Assembly (NCBI GenBank): GCA_017466405.1
Contig: JAFTUF010000003.1
Span: forward strand, 1-51,792
Origin: Bacteroidales bacterium
Lineage (GTDB): Bacteria; Bacteroidota; Bacteroidia; Bacteroidales; F082
Length of the DNA stretch: 51,792 nucleotides
Reading direction: 5' to 3'
The position numbers were made by a program, and so were the translations under genes. Every line of letters starts with the position of its first letter. Within the stretch, counting starts at the first letter, position 1. The notes below the pieces were generated by a model, which was not told the DNA's origin, searched no databases, and saw nothing but the letters and a program-made list of their open reading frames with translations. This document shows positions 19,901 to 26,613 of the stretch, piece after piece.

Positions 19901-20584
19901 AAATTGTACGCATGGGACATTTTTACTACACGTAGCTTTTTCAATGGCTGAACTTGTTGGATCATAGATAGTACCTGGGTTATCTTCTGATATAAAATTT
20001 GATTTATAAATACACCTATAGTATCCATCATGTTTATACGTATCAAAACATTTGAAATCATCAGCCTCGTATCCATTACCACCATTGTTTGAACTGATTT
20101 CAGATTCACCTGTATTATCAACTACACAGAGTAGAATATTTTCACCAGTGTATTCAAAAGGTGAGTCTAATGTAATGCTATTCCATGCATCACCTAAAAA
20201 AGAAACAGTACCACTAAACACTATATCAGTAGTGTTCAACTGCTTCATTTTGTTGTTTTCATTGTTATATTGTAATTTACTATCGGAAGTATTTACCATA
20301 TAAATCGTAAGACTACGATCAAAATAGAACTTAGCATCACTATCAGCTTGAAATGCGATACTTGTAATTATTCCGCCTTCTGACATACCTATCTCATCAG
20401 CCAAATAATACTGCTGCGAAATAGAATAGTCAAAATTATTATGAATTGGGACATTAGTTGATATAGCAGAACTATGTGCTCCTACTGTTCCATCAATGGT
20501 AACATTTTGGCCATAAAGCCCACATTTTACCCCCGTTGCGAAAAATAGAACGAGAGACATCATTAGTAGAAATTTCTTTCTCAT
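7982..20584 (-). CDS. Giant secreted beta-helix repeat protein with T9SS sorting domain
   Basis: 4200 residues. After a signal peptide (about 1-25) comes a module of roughly 200 residues (FDYSISQQYYLADEIG to VVDNTGESE) often seen at the front of Bacteroidales T9SS cargo. Most of the length is right-handed beta-helix: short strands with TCTF/NCTF turns and CTFENGA-type rungs. Units of the form KIGETEYASLADAVAAA recur near residues 235, 590, 840, 1123, 1670, 2586, 2866, 3266 and 3543. Around 2290-2530 there is a GLUG-like section (NPYTISNLAQLKAF, TADIDLAGENWEPIG). Two GW units (GWNWFSSYIDL near 3828, GWNWISYPL near 3923), one copy of the shared domain (about 4020-4116) and a type A sorting domain (NIYPNPTTT to the end) close the protein. 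It is probably a surface adhesin or matrix protein, possibly carbohydrate-binding. No catalytic motif was recognised. The frame is uninterrupted for 12.6 kb. Confidence 0.85.
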   Translation of the reverse strand: MRKKFLLMMSLVLFFATGVKCGLYGQNVTIDGTVGAHSSAISTNVPIHNNFDYSISQQYYLADEIGMSEGGIITSIAFQADSDAKFYFDRSLTIYMVNTSDSKLQYNNENNKMKQLNTTDIVFSGTVSFLGDAWNSITLDSPFEYTGENILLCVVDNTGESEISSNNGGNGYEADDFKCFDTYKHDGYYRCIYKSNFISEDNPGTIYDPTSSAIEKATCSKNVPCVQFTFAAPAVAKIGETEYATLADALTAANSMTGDVTVEIYGEGVFTDGMELNGGSFTSISFVGKAEGAKLTVNQTAGGDYLAAHGKTVAFTDLTLAKANPAWSGNSGHMGNYFSLQGGVATYTNCTFENGACTSGGTATYTACTFQNSSEYGLWVYDDALVTVTGGTVDSKKGIKVYSEDEESVTSTLTVENATFTENVTEKPAVAVGYAQSITLIGNTYNNTTAHIELDSGTDANCEGVTFIAQDAEGNNIASTMKVVDRSNSNAACGVLVDNKIYTTVAQAAKEVKAGETVTLLYDTTEEVVLPMGVTLNSNGYTADNVTIAQPFAEHIVLPSSLNENNYSAMFGENTVTDGTNYYETLQAAVEAVAGQANAILYCKPDANVGSLQHAPVTNTLTVYGNDAYVSGDTERDFDLGNTDPNGGNDIAADMTLTVKYLDGCGAWGTKATEHTVNLVFENCDNMGKVFISGTTGTLNISMTDCAFEGVIKEAVYSNADGAITLTKVAFSNLNKAVNLNHKAAGTQTVTINECTFTNCGADVAADQIPVRVLSSVEGGRTILLVEKTTFTGTPTGGADILLDSGEGLTDATIKTTAANVQEGDAEIKSINANDVYEYSNAVAQIGTTKYASLQAAIDAVQNGEEIILQTDCAEKVSFTQTADKSFVLNGNNKEFTGGITIVARAGKDAPSTLVVKNFNCKPTDDVDQFIVSTETNYYPNNITIQDCTFEGSGASSNDVPVTVKSANNLVIKNCTASNVHSLLQNTAGWNITVQNCKVTNAGRGMSLSSAQGVLVDNVEIDALDTKYGIRVDAAYESTTTIKDCKIDAFIPVVARNASANYSLVFNGTNTMTAKNTDGLWCAIGTSEYETNGTMPTAPTGKVKVQLNDTGLSTEGLYGNYIAPVKIGNNEYETLSAALTAANSMTGDVTVEIYDKVTLNTAFSGSYSSINFVGKDTDAEIYLDVQGYITATGKEVAFEDLKLSKSQGGFIDNAGFMNVAFGVYDVTKVTYTNCVFANGAYASSGIVTYTECTFYRSHDKYSLWAYGNVNATVDDCIFDDYRGIKMYAEDKAKNTNLTVKNTVFSALGGESSKPAIVLTYGESVVLEGNTYSDTGVFELDLDGDPNGTTVTSDVAPTCKNDNGACGVLVDNKIYITVAQAAAVATSGSTVTLLYSTEEEVTLPKGVILVIPEGITANNVTVVPSNQYTYAEFNELIRANANGSYDGTEEGTVVILKDSERSYQNNKTAQFFIGATNVNITDPVETVNVTGVTFKFEDDDTSNAYTSGELQIFAKNITFTKCTFIGTAVSPWGVSNSENAETAVFTECTWQNLSGRYGVHQNRASSLTVTACKFENCERGIHTNSSTVASITITGNTFTGIGAGYGVLCLAENGNVGNATLNITGNTAEGQVFLRQLNTTTTYAQVSEILDTKNNTYGTAYVSGSIEPAAPVAKIGETEYASLADAVAAAESGATITIIKTGNYTLPGFANKELTFTALDKANTSLTDWVEKGSQEMMGSTVHFENLTINGKTENYYGLYHSSKVTYKNCNINGLRFLYAPTTFEGCAFNANGVEHSFWTYGSSNVTVTNCTFTYTDRAVNCYSENGANHELDITFSGCSFNYAGTADAPEGAVEINSGSVKSIDVVMNSCTDPEKGAMWFNSQWDSMEGSNTVVTVDGEIVWIVSKGNDFTGYTRKEAIWGEVWGNARESFVIKVLDANGDVMGTTSLNNVGGIIDGDVNVTWNLKLDAASNTDEYWTMEWTTDPTIDNMPAKVELWVDGKKVSGGDVVLNGPDEINKIYAAVTDNTGKILAYDTSVQDAIKAAAAVTGGARTTTAGTVEILSDVTVDKWIMFAEDLTIGDGTLITLNINGVTIDGNGHTLTVNSIESAGNGNYLFYDAQNLTVKDLTINIADGLVGGIGLQSGTISNVTFNGGQYAVLPGANGVTIDGCTFNDTKGYAVYYEDERTSIVVKNNTFNTADGAYAITMRSNEQFTNNTITTGKVNLANSAKSTVTGNNFGTERFKVYNGATATITENTINNLVFSETNAPTASTFTNNTLSAEAQAAIDALPILPGEGTADNPYTISNLAQLKAFRDDVNTYTQDGSHQYKGKYVKLTADIDLAGENWEPIGKNSVGDHQNFLGTFYGEKADGTIPTISNLYINADGDHLGFFARVGSYAEDCTPTVKNIKFNNVNVSSNTTNGHGGSYVAGVIANAGGNSVVAGIEVIGNVYVEGYGYVGGIVGHGYPDIDKCKVTANDGSYIKCHYWCGGGIIGYAGENGTPITNSSVSGVDIWSAYGGAAAIAGLLQDGNRLENISASNVEITSNSDYYMGYIAGNGEASTMTEVSVENVTATANGKPITPTDAVAQIEDAIYFSLKDAFDAAQDDNEIVVLKNVDLKEPITISGKTLTLNLGTYTISDKCTDVLTNNDDVWGLISLKNNAILTITGEGTIDCNYTNVSGGWTGMAYCIDVDNTSKLTVYGGKFINGNGGIQTRGEVTVNDGEFISHNGGTCIMALHSNAKVTVNDGTFKDSVEESDVYTGSGAVWSGFGATVEIKGGTYDFAADPEHGNIVWTLFPAQHAIAGQSNYDINMTVSGGTFTNFNPETDVIVDYSASVGFTFGSVVAEGYDIEETEDGKYGVVKAKVAKIGETAYTSLQDAENAAQDGDEIVLINDIVLDDMVTFFNSASPRMITLNMNGKTIKLSDNWDNTTSKSAFWVCDGLTITGEGKIDASPEGESWAYAIIVGHRTAGTTDGYSGNLVIENGNFYSDDSSVVSVTNGTATILGGYFQSAGPNNDGNYMTLNCIDDMRAADKASIIVKGGTFYMFNPENNAAEGANTNFCADGYAALPDLNNNYVVGAKPTATVNNLGMATIAAGDYMVYGNGDNTADMPLSFVMQFLADQDADDMTNSPYAEWYGDFVITFTGIENDSFTADGCYLAGHYGTFGWVKVPVDGMTIEEGVRYPVMLGVGMGQKYDYICSSVEDFKCALYLTPEILDANPNIEVKLELAIVDNSKGSDAAASALVDNENVYSVTNYTYEAEDFMLPVAKIGETKYKSLADAVTAAQDGETIELLWKQGDPAIAMNASLYGKNVTITGTATVDWSKDWFFVGRGGEGDATLTFYGANLTSASANANSGLGIHVSGREKETDNKYDGTLVIKNSTIVLDYLIDRGTITLDEGANLTVKNGFGIAGRPASETENGTATATISLVNGAKLIVNNHNGMGVGQAASKLEGYGIMNIDAASTFETTQSFNISANGTMNNAGTVNITGTLTNNGTINFTSDAATLATTTEDLTINYNLNQDKKVVYEEGKYKVVDKVYVAQIEGGNKYESLQKAFEAAQDGDKIKVLKDIVLTEGITVAADKVVTLDLADYTISQEKECTESYQMISNKGNLTITGNGKISFKDTSNGEPTFGWGSYTVRNEGTLVVENGTIEHLGEQAFATHMICAIFQYSGSSTINGGTISTPAYRSVRLWKGDMTINGGTFDGQLWVQSVDNTAKLSITGGEFAPNGRDASSVFVGNVSDSNVHYNAEFSVTGGTFNTKIGCNDTEKLTGELITGGTFTETAVNGTNTTLLAEGFEFVPNEDGTYSVIMTSGTQEIALAYGWNWFSSYIDLSDETGLEKVQNALGTNGVQIKGKFNNNSSSYQDLGNGTSAWIGDFNLSTKQMYMINTSATEGVTIEISGNVVDREETTISLGAGWNWISYPLYETLDINEALANHTTAANDDVIKTLDKTSFYDSDLGKWIGDLTELTPGQGYMYKSANATSFVYSAGSSRSAKSDAVSENKFWKSNANKFANNMTVVAMLSIDGELVNDNYEIAAFANGECRGSARPVYVEELDQYILFLTINGEDVQELTFKYYDVNYGTVYELNNRINYSNDAVLGSIDEPYMFNLGILNIEEATLSDINIYPNPTTTDREINLEATCDKVEVFNALGVKVAEYSNVDSIDALETAGIYVIRVTIDGNSRNCRLVVK

Positions 20585-20697
20585 TTTCTAAAATTTTTTA
20601 AGTGGTTAATTTAAAATATAATTATTATAAAATCTAGTATTTATTGACAATTTGAAATAATGAGTGCTATATGATTCTTCCCATCCAACCCAACTCG

Positions 20698-20705
20698 CAA
20701 AGGTA
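20698..20705 (-). promoter_or_regulatory. Promoter -7 element for the giant beta-helix gene
   Basis: The minus strand reads TACCTTTGCG, matching TAnnTTTG, about 115 bases upstream of the start codon at 20584. The predicted leader of about 105 bases is AT-rich with no structure I can name. No TTG stands at the usual distance. Confidence 0.55.
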
Positions 20706-20760
20706 AATATTTTTTTGAAAAAAAACTTAATTATTTTTAAGATTGTTAATATTTTTTTAG

Positions 20761-20796
20761 GTCAAAGTTCATAGTCAAAGTCAAAGTCAAAGTCAG
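20761..20796. repeat. GTCAAA stutter repeat upstream of holA
   Basis: The word GTCAAA (with GTTCATA variants) repeats five times just ahead of the holA promoter. Related GTCAAT/GTCAAA words recur at 50047-50186. Confidence 0.75.
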
Positions 20797-20816
20797 TTTA
20801 CATAAAAATTTTTCAT

Positions 20817-20824
20817 TATCTTTG
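20817..20824 (+). promoter_or_regulatory. Promoter -7 element for holA
   Basis: TATCTTTG followed by CG matches TAnnTTTG. It ends 15 bases before the chosen ATG at 20840, giving a very short leader and arguing against a TTG start inside the element at 20822. Confidence 0.7.
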
Positions 20825-20839
20825 CGAAAATTTGCAGCC

Positions 20840-21838
20840 ATGACGTACGAACAGATTTTGAAGGATATTAACAATAGGGTGTTTTACCCTATATATTTTC
20901 TGATGGGCGAGGAGCCTTTCTTTATCGATAACATCAGCGATGAGTTGGAGAATAAAATCCTCGACGAGGCAGAACGTTCCTTCAACCAGATCGTGATTTA
21001 TGGCGCCGACATCACAGCTAAAGATATAATGACGCAGGCTCGCGCCTTCCCTATGATGGGCGACCGCCTCGTGGTGATAGTAAAAGAGGCTCAAAGCGTG
21101 AAAGACATAGATAGCCTCGGAGAGTATATAGATAAACTGCCTCCTACGACGATACTCGTCATCAACTATAAATACAAAAAACTCGACAAACGTAAGGCGC
21201 TGGCAAAATATATCGACAAACATGGCGTACTCTTCGAGTCGAAGAAACTGTACGACAACAATATCCCCGACTGGATTATAAAATATCTCGCATCGAAGAA
21301 ATATAACATCACGCCTAAAGCAGCTCAGATGCTCGCCGACTTCCTCGGCAACGACCTGCATAAGGTGAGAAACGAACTCGATAAGCTGATGGTTGCCGTG
21401 CCTCCAACAAAACGCATCGATGACGCCGATGTGGAATATAATATAGGTATCTCTAAAGACTTCAACGTCTTTGAACTTCAAAAAGCTTTAGGTTCTAAAG
21501 ATTTTCTTAAGGCTTATCAGATAATAAATTACTTCGGCGATAATCCAAAAGATAACCCCATATTCATGACGATTACGGTTCTCTATGGCTATTATACCAA
21601 ACTTCTGAAACTTCATTTCTCAAAAGATAAAAGCAAAAATAACATAGCTACTGTCCTTGGCGTGAATCTGTTTTTCGTCAACGACTATTTCGAGGCAGCA
21701 CGTAACATCTCGTGGACAAAGTGTATGGAATGTATAGCTGTGCTTCGTGAATTCGACCTCAAGGCAAAAGGTTATAACAGCACCGATATTTCGGAGAAGG
21801 AATTATATAAGGAGATGTTGGTGAAGTTAAGTTGCTAA
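20840..21838 (+). CDS. holA: DNA polymerase III subunit delta
   Basis: A 332-residue clamp-loader delta subunit, which opens the sliding clamp at the replication fork. The N-terminal PIYFLMGEEPFFIDNI is the family signature; the central NKRKALAKY-type region, AAQMLADFLGNDLHKVRNELDKL, and the C-terminal collar helices are in the expected order. The start at 20840 (MTYEQILKD) is chosen because the longer frame begins with TTG within the promoter element. The last codons and stop lie in a TAAGTTGC repeat (21828-21855), so the C-terminal Leu-Ser-Cys are encoded by repeat sequence. It is convergent with purL. Confidence 0.92.
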   Translation: MTYEQILKDINNRVFYPIYFLMGEEPFFIDNISDELENKILDEAERSFNQIVIYGADITAKDIMTQARAFPMMGDRLVVIVKEAQSVKDIDSLGEYIDKLPPTTILVINYKYKKLDKRKALAKYIDKHGVLFESKKLYDNNIPDWIIKYLASKKYNITPKAAQMLADFLGNDLHKVRNELDKLMVAVPPTKRIDDADVEYNIGISKDFNVFELQKALGSKDFLKAYQIINYFGDNPKDNPIFMTITVLYGYYTKLLKLHFSKDKSKNNIATVLGVNLFFVNDYFEAARNISWTKCMECIAVLREFDLKAKGYNSTDISEKELYKEMLVKLSC

Positions 21839-21870
21839 GTTGCTAAGTTGCTGAGTAGAGACGCGTCAAT
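21828..21870. repeat. TAAGTTGC stutter repeat across the holA stop, followed by a GTAGAGACGC element
   Basis: The word TAAGTTGC occurs three times, the first containing the holA stop codon, and runs into GTAGAGACGCGTCAAT (21855-21870). The latter matches, at 15 of 16 bases, the start of the hairpin upstream of ksgA (31703-31718), marking a dispersed repeat family. Confidence 0.75.
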
Positions 21871-21942
21871 TTGACCCATTGTCCGTTGACTTTGTCAGCG
21901 AAGAGGTTGTCTTTATAGCCGTATTTCTCGATAAAACGAGGA

Positions 21943-21984
21943 ACGAGGTCGAACAGACGTGCTGGGACGTCTGTTCGACCTCGT
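21943..21984. repeat. 18-base perfect inverted repeat between holA and purL
   Basis: Arms 21943-21960 and 21967-21984 are perfectly complementary around a six-base loop (GCTGGG). The stem can extend about five more pairs past a two-base bulge. It lies between convergent holA and purL, where a bidirectional transcript end is expected, but no T-tract follows on either strand. It may be a dispersed palindromic element acting as a transcript end. Confidence 0.85.
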
Positions 21985-22006
21985 ATTCCTAATTTCTGAG
22001 ATTAAT

Positions 22007-25000
22007 TCATTGCTTATTATTTTTAATCCAGTTGAATGCGTTGACGAAAGCTTCTATCCAAGGAGCCACTTCGTCGTTGTTTCTGTTTTCTGGATAATAA
22101 GGCCATTGCCATGGCAAGAAGGCTCTCTCGATGTGAGGCATCATGGCGAGGTGGCGTCCGTCGTTGGAGCAGATAGCTGCCACGTTCCAGTCGCTGCCGT
22201 TAGGGTTGCCAGGATACTTGTCGAAGCTGTAACTCATGGCGATGTTGTATTTGTCTTTATAATATGGGAAGTTGAACTTGCCTTCGCCGTGAGCGATCCA
22301 TACGCCGAGACGACGTCCTTGCAATGACGACAACATGATGCTGTTGGTGTGGTTGACATCGACATTGACGAAGTTGGATTCAAACTTATGTGAGTCGTTG
22401 TGTAACATCACAGGATGTTCTTCGTGATCTGGATATACGAGCTTCAATGTCGTCATGAGCTGACATCCGTTACATACGCCTAAGCTGAGTGTATCTTTAC
22501 GTGCGTAGAATTTCTCGATAGCAGTGCGTGCCTTAGGGTTGTAGAGAAGTGCGCCGGCCCAACCTTTAGCTGAGCCTAATACGTCGGAGTTGGAGAAGCC
22601 GCCTACGAAGACAATCATATTGACGTCGCTGAGGTCTTCTCTGCCGCTTGTCAAGTCGGTGGTGTGTATGTCTTTGACATCGAAACCTGCGAGGTATAAG
22701 GCGTAAGCCATCTCACGGTCGCCGTTTACACCTTTCTCTCTGATGATAGCAGCCTTGATGCCAGATGGTTCTCTTCTGTGCATATCGATGCCTAAGTCGG
22801 CAGCCTTGCCTGTGAAGCTTGAGCTGAAGTCGTAGCGTAAGTCTTGTTTCTTATAGTTTTCAAAACGTTCTGTTGCTTTGGCTTCACCGCTTTGTCTCTT
22901 GTCTAAAAGATATGAACTCTTATACCATACGTCGCGTAATGCGTCGATGTCTAAGCTGTATGACTCTTCATCTTTCTTAAGAGTGATTTCGCGTTTGTCT
23001 TGTGTCTTACCTATGACGACGAAATCGATATTGTTGTTGCTGAGGATTTCCTTAGCTTTATTGTCTTTGATTTGTAAGACGACAGCAGGTTGTTCGCTGA
23101 ACGCTACTGATATAAGGTCGTTGTTCTTGAATTGTGACAAGTCGATGTCGAGACCGCCTTCGCAGTTGGAGAATGTCATTTCTAATAAGGTGGTAATTAA
23201 ACCGCCGGCAGAGACATCGTGACCTGCAATGACGAGTTCTTGCTCGATGAGACTTTGTAATGTGTTGAAACAATTCTTGAAATATTCTGTGTCTTTTACG
23301 TCAGGGACGTTGTTGCCAATCTTATCTAACACCTGTGCCAAGCAGCTGCCTCCGAGTTGGAAGTCGTCTTTTGAGAAGTTGACATATATGAGTTCCGACT
23401 CGCTATCATTAGCGACGACAGGTTTCACGGCTTGACGTACGTTAGACACTTCGCCCACTGCTGTCACTATCACTGTACCAGGAGCCATCACTTTTTCTCC
23501 GTTAGGATATTTCTGTGTCATCGACAAGGAGTCTTTACCTGTTGGCACGTTGATGCCTAATGCGATACAGAAGTCGCTGAGAGCCTTGACGGCTTTGTAG
23601 AGACGTGTGTTCTCGCCCTCGTTCTTAGCAGGCCACATCCAGTTGGCACTTAATGAAACGCCTTTGAGGTTTTCTTCTATAGGAGCCCAGACGATGTTTG
23701 TCAACGACTCTGCTACTGCCAAGCGAGAGCCTTTTGCTGGGTCGGCGAGTGCTGTGACAGGTGAATGACCGAGAGCTGTACCTATACCTTTAACACCTTG
23801 ATAGTCCAAAGCGCTAATACCTAAGTTATTGAGAGGAAGCTGTATTGGACCTGCGCATTGTTGTAATGCCACGCGTCCGGTAACAGAACGGTCAACTTTG
23901 TTTGTCAACCAATCTTTACAAGCGACGGCTTCGAGTTGAAGCACTTGTTCGAGATAATGGTTGAATTGTTCTTTCTTATAATCTATATCGTTGAAATGAT
24001 AAGGTTTGTCGGTGTCGTAAAGCACTGTCTTAGGAGTGCTGCCGAAGAAGTCGGAGAGAGTGAGGTCGATGGCGTTGCTGCCATTTTCTCTTATGAAACG
24101 CAGACGCTCGTCCTTGGTAGCTTCACCTACTTGATAGTAAGGAGCGCGTTCTCTGAGAGCTGTCTGTTTGATTATCTCTGTATCTTCTTTCTTGACGAGG
24201 AGTCCCATTCTCTCTTGTGACTCGTTGCCTATTATTTCTTTATCTGATAATGTTGGGTCGCCGACTGGGAGTTCACCAACGTTGATGACGCCGCCGCTCT
24301 TGTCGATGAGTTCGGAGAGGCAGTTGAGGTGACCGCCGGCGCCGTGGTCGTGGATAGAACGTATCGGGTTCTCGCCGCATTCTGTCATGGCACGTACTAC
24401 GTTAGCGACGCGTTTCTGCATCTCAGGGTTGGCACGTTGAACAGCGTTAAGCTCGATGGCGTTGCTATATTGTCCTGTATCGACACTCGATACTGCGCCG
24501 CCGCCCATACCGATGCGGTAGTTGTCGCCGCCTAAAACTATGATGAGGTCGCCTGGTTCTGGGTCTTCTTTGATGCTGTCATCTTTTCTTGCGAAGCCGA
24601 TACCGCCAGCGAGCATGATGACTTTATCGTAGCCGAATTCTTTTCCTTCTTCTTGATGTTCGAAGGTGAGGAGACTACCGTTGATGAGAGGCTGACCGAA
24701 TTTGTTACCGAAGTCGGATGCTCCGTTAGAAGCCTTGATGAGGATGTCGGCAGGAGTCTGGTATAACCATTGGCGTTCTTCGAAGCCTTCTTCCCATTCG
24801 CGTTTGCCTTCGGTGCGAGGATATGATGTCATATATACAGCGGTTCCTGCCAAAGGGATACTGCCTTTACCGCCGGCGAGACGGTCTCTGATTTCGCCGC
24901 CGCTACCTGTGGCTGCACCGTTGAAAGGCTCGACGGTAGTAGGGAAGTTGTGAGTCTCAGCCTTCAATGAGATGACAGTGTCGATGTCTTTCACCTGGAA

Positions 25001-25702
25001 ATAATCGGCTTGATGCTGTGTCTTAGGAGCGAATTGTTCCACCTTAGGACCTAAGATAAAAGCAACGTTGTCTTTATATGCAGATACTAATCTGTTAGGA
25101 TTTTCCTTTGATGTTTTCTTGATAAGAGCGAAGAGAGCGTCGGGCATCTCTTTACCGTCGATGACGAAAGTGCCGCCGAAGATTTTATGACGGCAGTGTT
25201 CCGAGTTCACTTGAGCGAAACCATATACTTCGCTGTCGGTGAGAGGACGGCCAATCTTTTCGCTTATGCCTTTGAGATATGAAATTTCTTCTTCGCTTAA
25301 GGCGAGACCTTCTTGGATATTATACGACTCAATGTCGTCGATGTTTTTGATAGGTTCAGGTTTGCGGTCGACGGAGAAGATATGTTGGTCTAAGTTATGA
25401 TATTTCACCTGAAGCATAGGGTCGAAGTTGTTGTTGTCGGCTTCGACGCGGATGAACTCCTCGATGCGGCTTATTCCGCTGATGCCCATGTTTTGTGTTA
25501 TCTCGACGGCGTTGGTGCTCCAAGGAGTGATCATTTCCTTGCGAGGTCCGAAGAAATAACCTTCAACTTTTGGGGTTAACAATTGTTTCGATTCGCCAAA
25601 CAACCAAGACAATCTGGCTATGATTTCAGGATTAGAGATTAAACGTTCTTGACTTTCTATCGCAATGATATTGCGCTGTTTGTTTTCAAAAAATACTATC
25701 AT
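22007..25702 (-). CDS. purL: Phosphoribosylformylglycinamidine synthase, single-chain
   Basis: A 1231-residue enzyme for the fourth step of purine synthesis: FGAR plus glutamine and ATP give FGAM. The length is that of the large proteobacterial type rather than the split PurS/PurL/PurQ system. Visible elements: an N-terminal PurS-like part, the synthetase half with GSGGEIRDRLAGGKGS and DHGAGGHLNCLSE, a second half with PTGKDSLSMTQ, and a C-terminal glutamine amidotransferase domain with the nucleophile Cys1077 in LGVCNGCQ and the closing MPHIERAFLPW. It has its own promoter and is convergent with holA. No frame or motif damage was seen. Confidence 0.96.
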   Translation of the reverse strand: MIVFFENKQRNIIAIESQERLISNPEIIARLSWLFGESKQLLTPKVEGYFFGPRKEMITPWSTNAVEITQNMGISGISRIEEFIRVEADNNNFDPMLQVKYHNLDQHIFSVDRKPEPIKNIDDIESYNIQEGLALSEEEISYLKGISEKIGRPLTDSEVYGFAQVNSEHCRHKIFGGTFVIDGKEMPDALFALIKKTSKENPNRLVSAYKDNVAFILGPKVEQFAPKTQHQADYFQVKDIDTVISLKAETHNFPTTVEPFNGAATGSGGEIRDRLAGGKGSIPLAGTAVYMTSYPRTEGKREWEEGFEERQWLYQTPADILIKASNGASDFGNKFGQPLINGSLLTFEHQEEGKEFGYDKVIMLAGGIGFARKDDSIKEDPEPGDLIIVLGGDNYRIGMGGGAVSSVDTGQYSNAIELNAVQRANPEMQKRVANVVRAMTECGENPIRSIHDHGAGGHLNCLSELIDKSGGVINVGELPVGDPTLSDKEIIGNESQERMGLLVKKEDTEIIKQTALRERAPYYQVGEATKDERLRFIRENGSNAIDLTLSDFFGSTPKTVLYDTDKPYHFNDIDYKKEQFNHYLEQVLQLEAVACKDWLTNKVDRSVTGRVALQQCAGPIQLPLNNLGISALDYQGVKGIGTALGHSPVTALADPAKGSRLAVAESLTNIVWAPIEENLKGVSLSANWMWPAKNEGENTRLYKAVKALSDFCIALGINVPTGKDSLSMTQKYPNGEKVMAPGTVIVTAVGEVSNVRQAVKPVVANDSESELIYVNFSKDDFQLGGSCLAQVLDKIGNNVPDVKDTEYFKNCFNTLQSLIEQELVIAGHDVSAGGLITTLLEMTFSNCEGGLDIDLSQFKNNDLISVAFSEQPAVVLQIKDNKAKEILSNNNIDFVVIGKTQDKREITLKKDEESYSLDIDALRDVWYKSSYLLDKRQSGEAKATERFENYKKQDLRYDFSSSFTGKAADLGIDMHRREPSGIKAAIIREKGVNGDREMAYALYLAGFDVKDIHTTDLTSGREDLSDVNMIVFVGGFSNSDVLGSAKGWAGALLYNPKARTAIEKFYARKDTLSLGVCNGCQLMTTLKLVYPDHEEHPVMLHNDSHKFESNFVNVDVNHTNSIMLSSLQGRRLGVWIAHGEGKFNFPYYKDKYNIAMSYSFDKYPGNPNGSDWNVAAICSNDGRHLAMMPHIERAFLPWQWPYYPENRNNDEVAPWIEAFVNAFNWIKNNKQ

Positions 25703-25772
25703 AGTACGTATTAATAAATGTGCACATTATATTCTGTAGCGACTGCTTTATTATGTCAGTCTTACAATTTCG

Positions 25773-25780
25773 CAAAGGTA
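25773..25780 (-). promoter_or_regulatory. Promoter -7 element for purL
   Basis: The minus strand reads TACCTTTGCG, the same core as the giant gene's promoter. It predicts a leader of about 64 bases that contains the palindrome TGTGCACA and a short GACTG/CAGTC hairpin. I do not recognise a purine riboswitch in it. Confidence 0.55.
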
Positions 25781-25931
25781 ATAAAAATATGTTTTATAAT
25801 ATAAGGTGTAGAGAAAAAAACTTTTGGCTTTTAAACTAAGGCTTTAGAACCGGTTCAATGGTCTTAGTTCAACGTTTAAAGTTTTAAAAAATAATTTTTC
25901 TCGCACCTGTGATTTGTATCGAAAAAAATTG

Positions 25932-25939
25932 TACTTTTG
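25932..25939 (+). promoter_or_regulatory. Promoter -7 element for rplU-rpmA
   Basis: TACTTTTG followed by C matches TAnnTTTG, 43 bases before the rplU ATG. A TTG lies at 25914-25916, only 15 bases upstream, shorter than the usual 19. Confidence 0.6.
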
Positions 25940-25982
25940 CAGTCCGAAAAAATAGAAATTAATTTCAATTTAAATTTAAAGA

Positions 25983-26294
25983 ATGTACGCAATTGTAGAA
26001 ATCGCAGGGCAACAATTCAAAGTAAGCAAGGGAGATCAAATCTATTGCAATCGTTTGAATGGTGAAGTCGAAGGCACAATCACTTTCGACAAGGTGTTGT
26101 TGATCGAAAATGAAGGCAGCACAAGGGTAGGCACCCCCGTCCTCGAAGGTGCTAAAGTTGATGCTAAGATTGTTGAGCATCTCAGAGGTGACAAAGTTCT
26201 TGTTTTCAAAAAGAAAAGAAGAAAAGGTTATCAAACATTAAATGGTCATCGTCAAGATTTGACAAAGATCAGCATTGAAAATATCACTGAATAA
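25983..26294 (+). CDS. rplU: 50S ribosomal protein L21
   Basis: 103 residues, the full length of bacterial L21. It begins MYAIVEIAGQQFKVSKGD and contains GTPVLEGAKVDAKIVEH and the basic KKKRRKGYQTLNGHRQ near the C-terminus, all family hallmarks. It binds 23S rRNA in the large subunit. It is followed 22 bases later by rpmA, the usual pairing, under one promoter with a shared terminator. Confidence 0.98.
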   Translation: MYAIVEIAGQQFKVSKGDQIYCNRLNGEVEGTITFDKVLLIENEGSTRVGTPVLEGAKVDAKIVEHLRGDKVLVFKKKRRKGYQTLNGHRQDLTKISIENITE

Positions 26295-26316
26295 CAAACC
26301 CAAAAATTAATTAATT

Positions 26317-26589
26317 ATGGCACATAAAAAAGGTGTTGGTAGTTCATCAAACGGTCGTGAATCCCAAAGTAAACGTTTGGGCGTAAAAGTTTTCGGTGGT
26401 CAAGCTGTTATCGCTGGTAACATTATCGTCCGTCAACGTGGTACAAAACACAATCCAGGTGAAAACGTAGGTTGCGGTAAAGACCATACTCTTTTCGCAC
26501 TCACAGACGGTATCGTAGAATTCCGTAAAAGAAGAGACAATCGTTCTTACGTTTCAGTTATCCCAGTAGAAGCTGAAATCACAGAATAA
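26317..26589 (+). CDS. rpmA: 50S ribosomal protein L27
   Basis: 90 residues. It begins [16 protein letters not shown] and contains [20 protein letters not shown] and [20 protein letters not shown], diagnostic for L27, whose N-terminus reaches the peptidyl transferase centre. The mature Gly-rich tail follows directly after the start, so there is no cleavable N-terminal extension as in Firmicutes. Second gene of the rplU operon. Confidence 0.98.
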   Translation: MAHKKGVGSSSNGRESQSKRLGVKVFGGQAVIAGNIIVRQRGTKHNPGENVGCGKDHTLFALTDGIVEFRKRRDNRSYVSVIPVEAEITE

Positions 26590-26613
26590 TCGTTACAAAT
26601 AAAACGAAATAAA

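Noticed and set aside
20816-21481. Open frame of 221 codons on the minus strand
   Set aside because: It lies entirely antisense to holA, whose family motifs are clear, and its composition (His/Phe/Val-rich) is that of a reversed coding strand.
25703-25766. Riboswitch in the purL leader
   Set aside because: The leader of about 64 bases has only a short palindrome and a five-pair stem; the conserved core of a purine riboswitch was not found.
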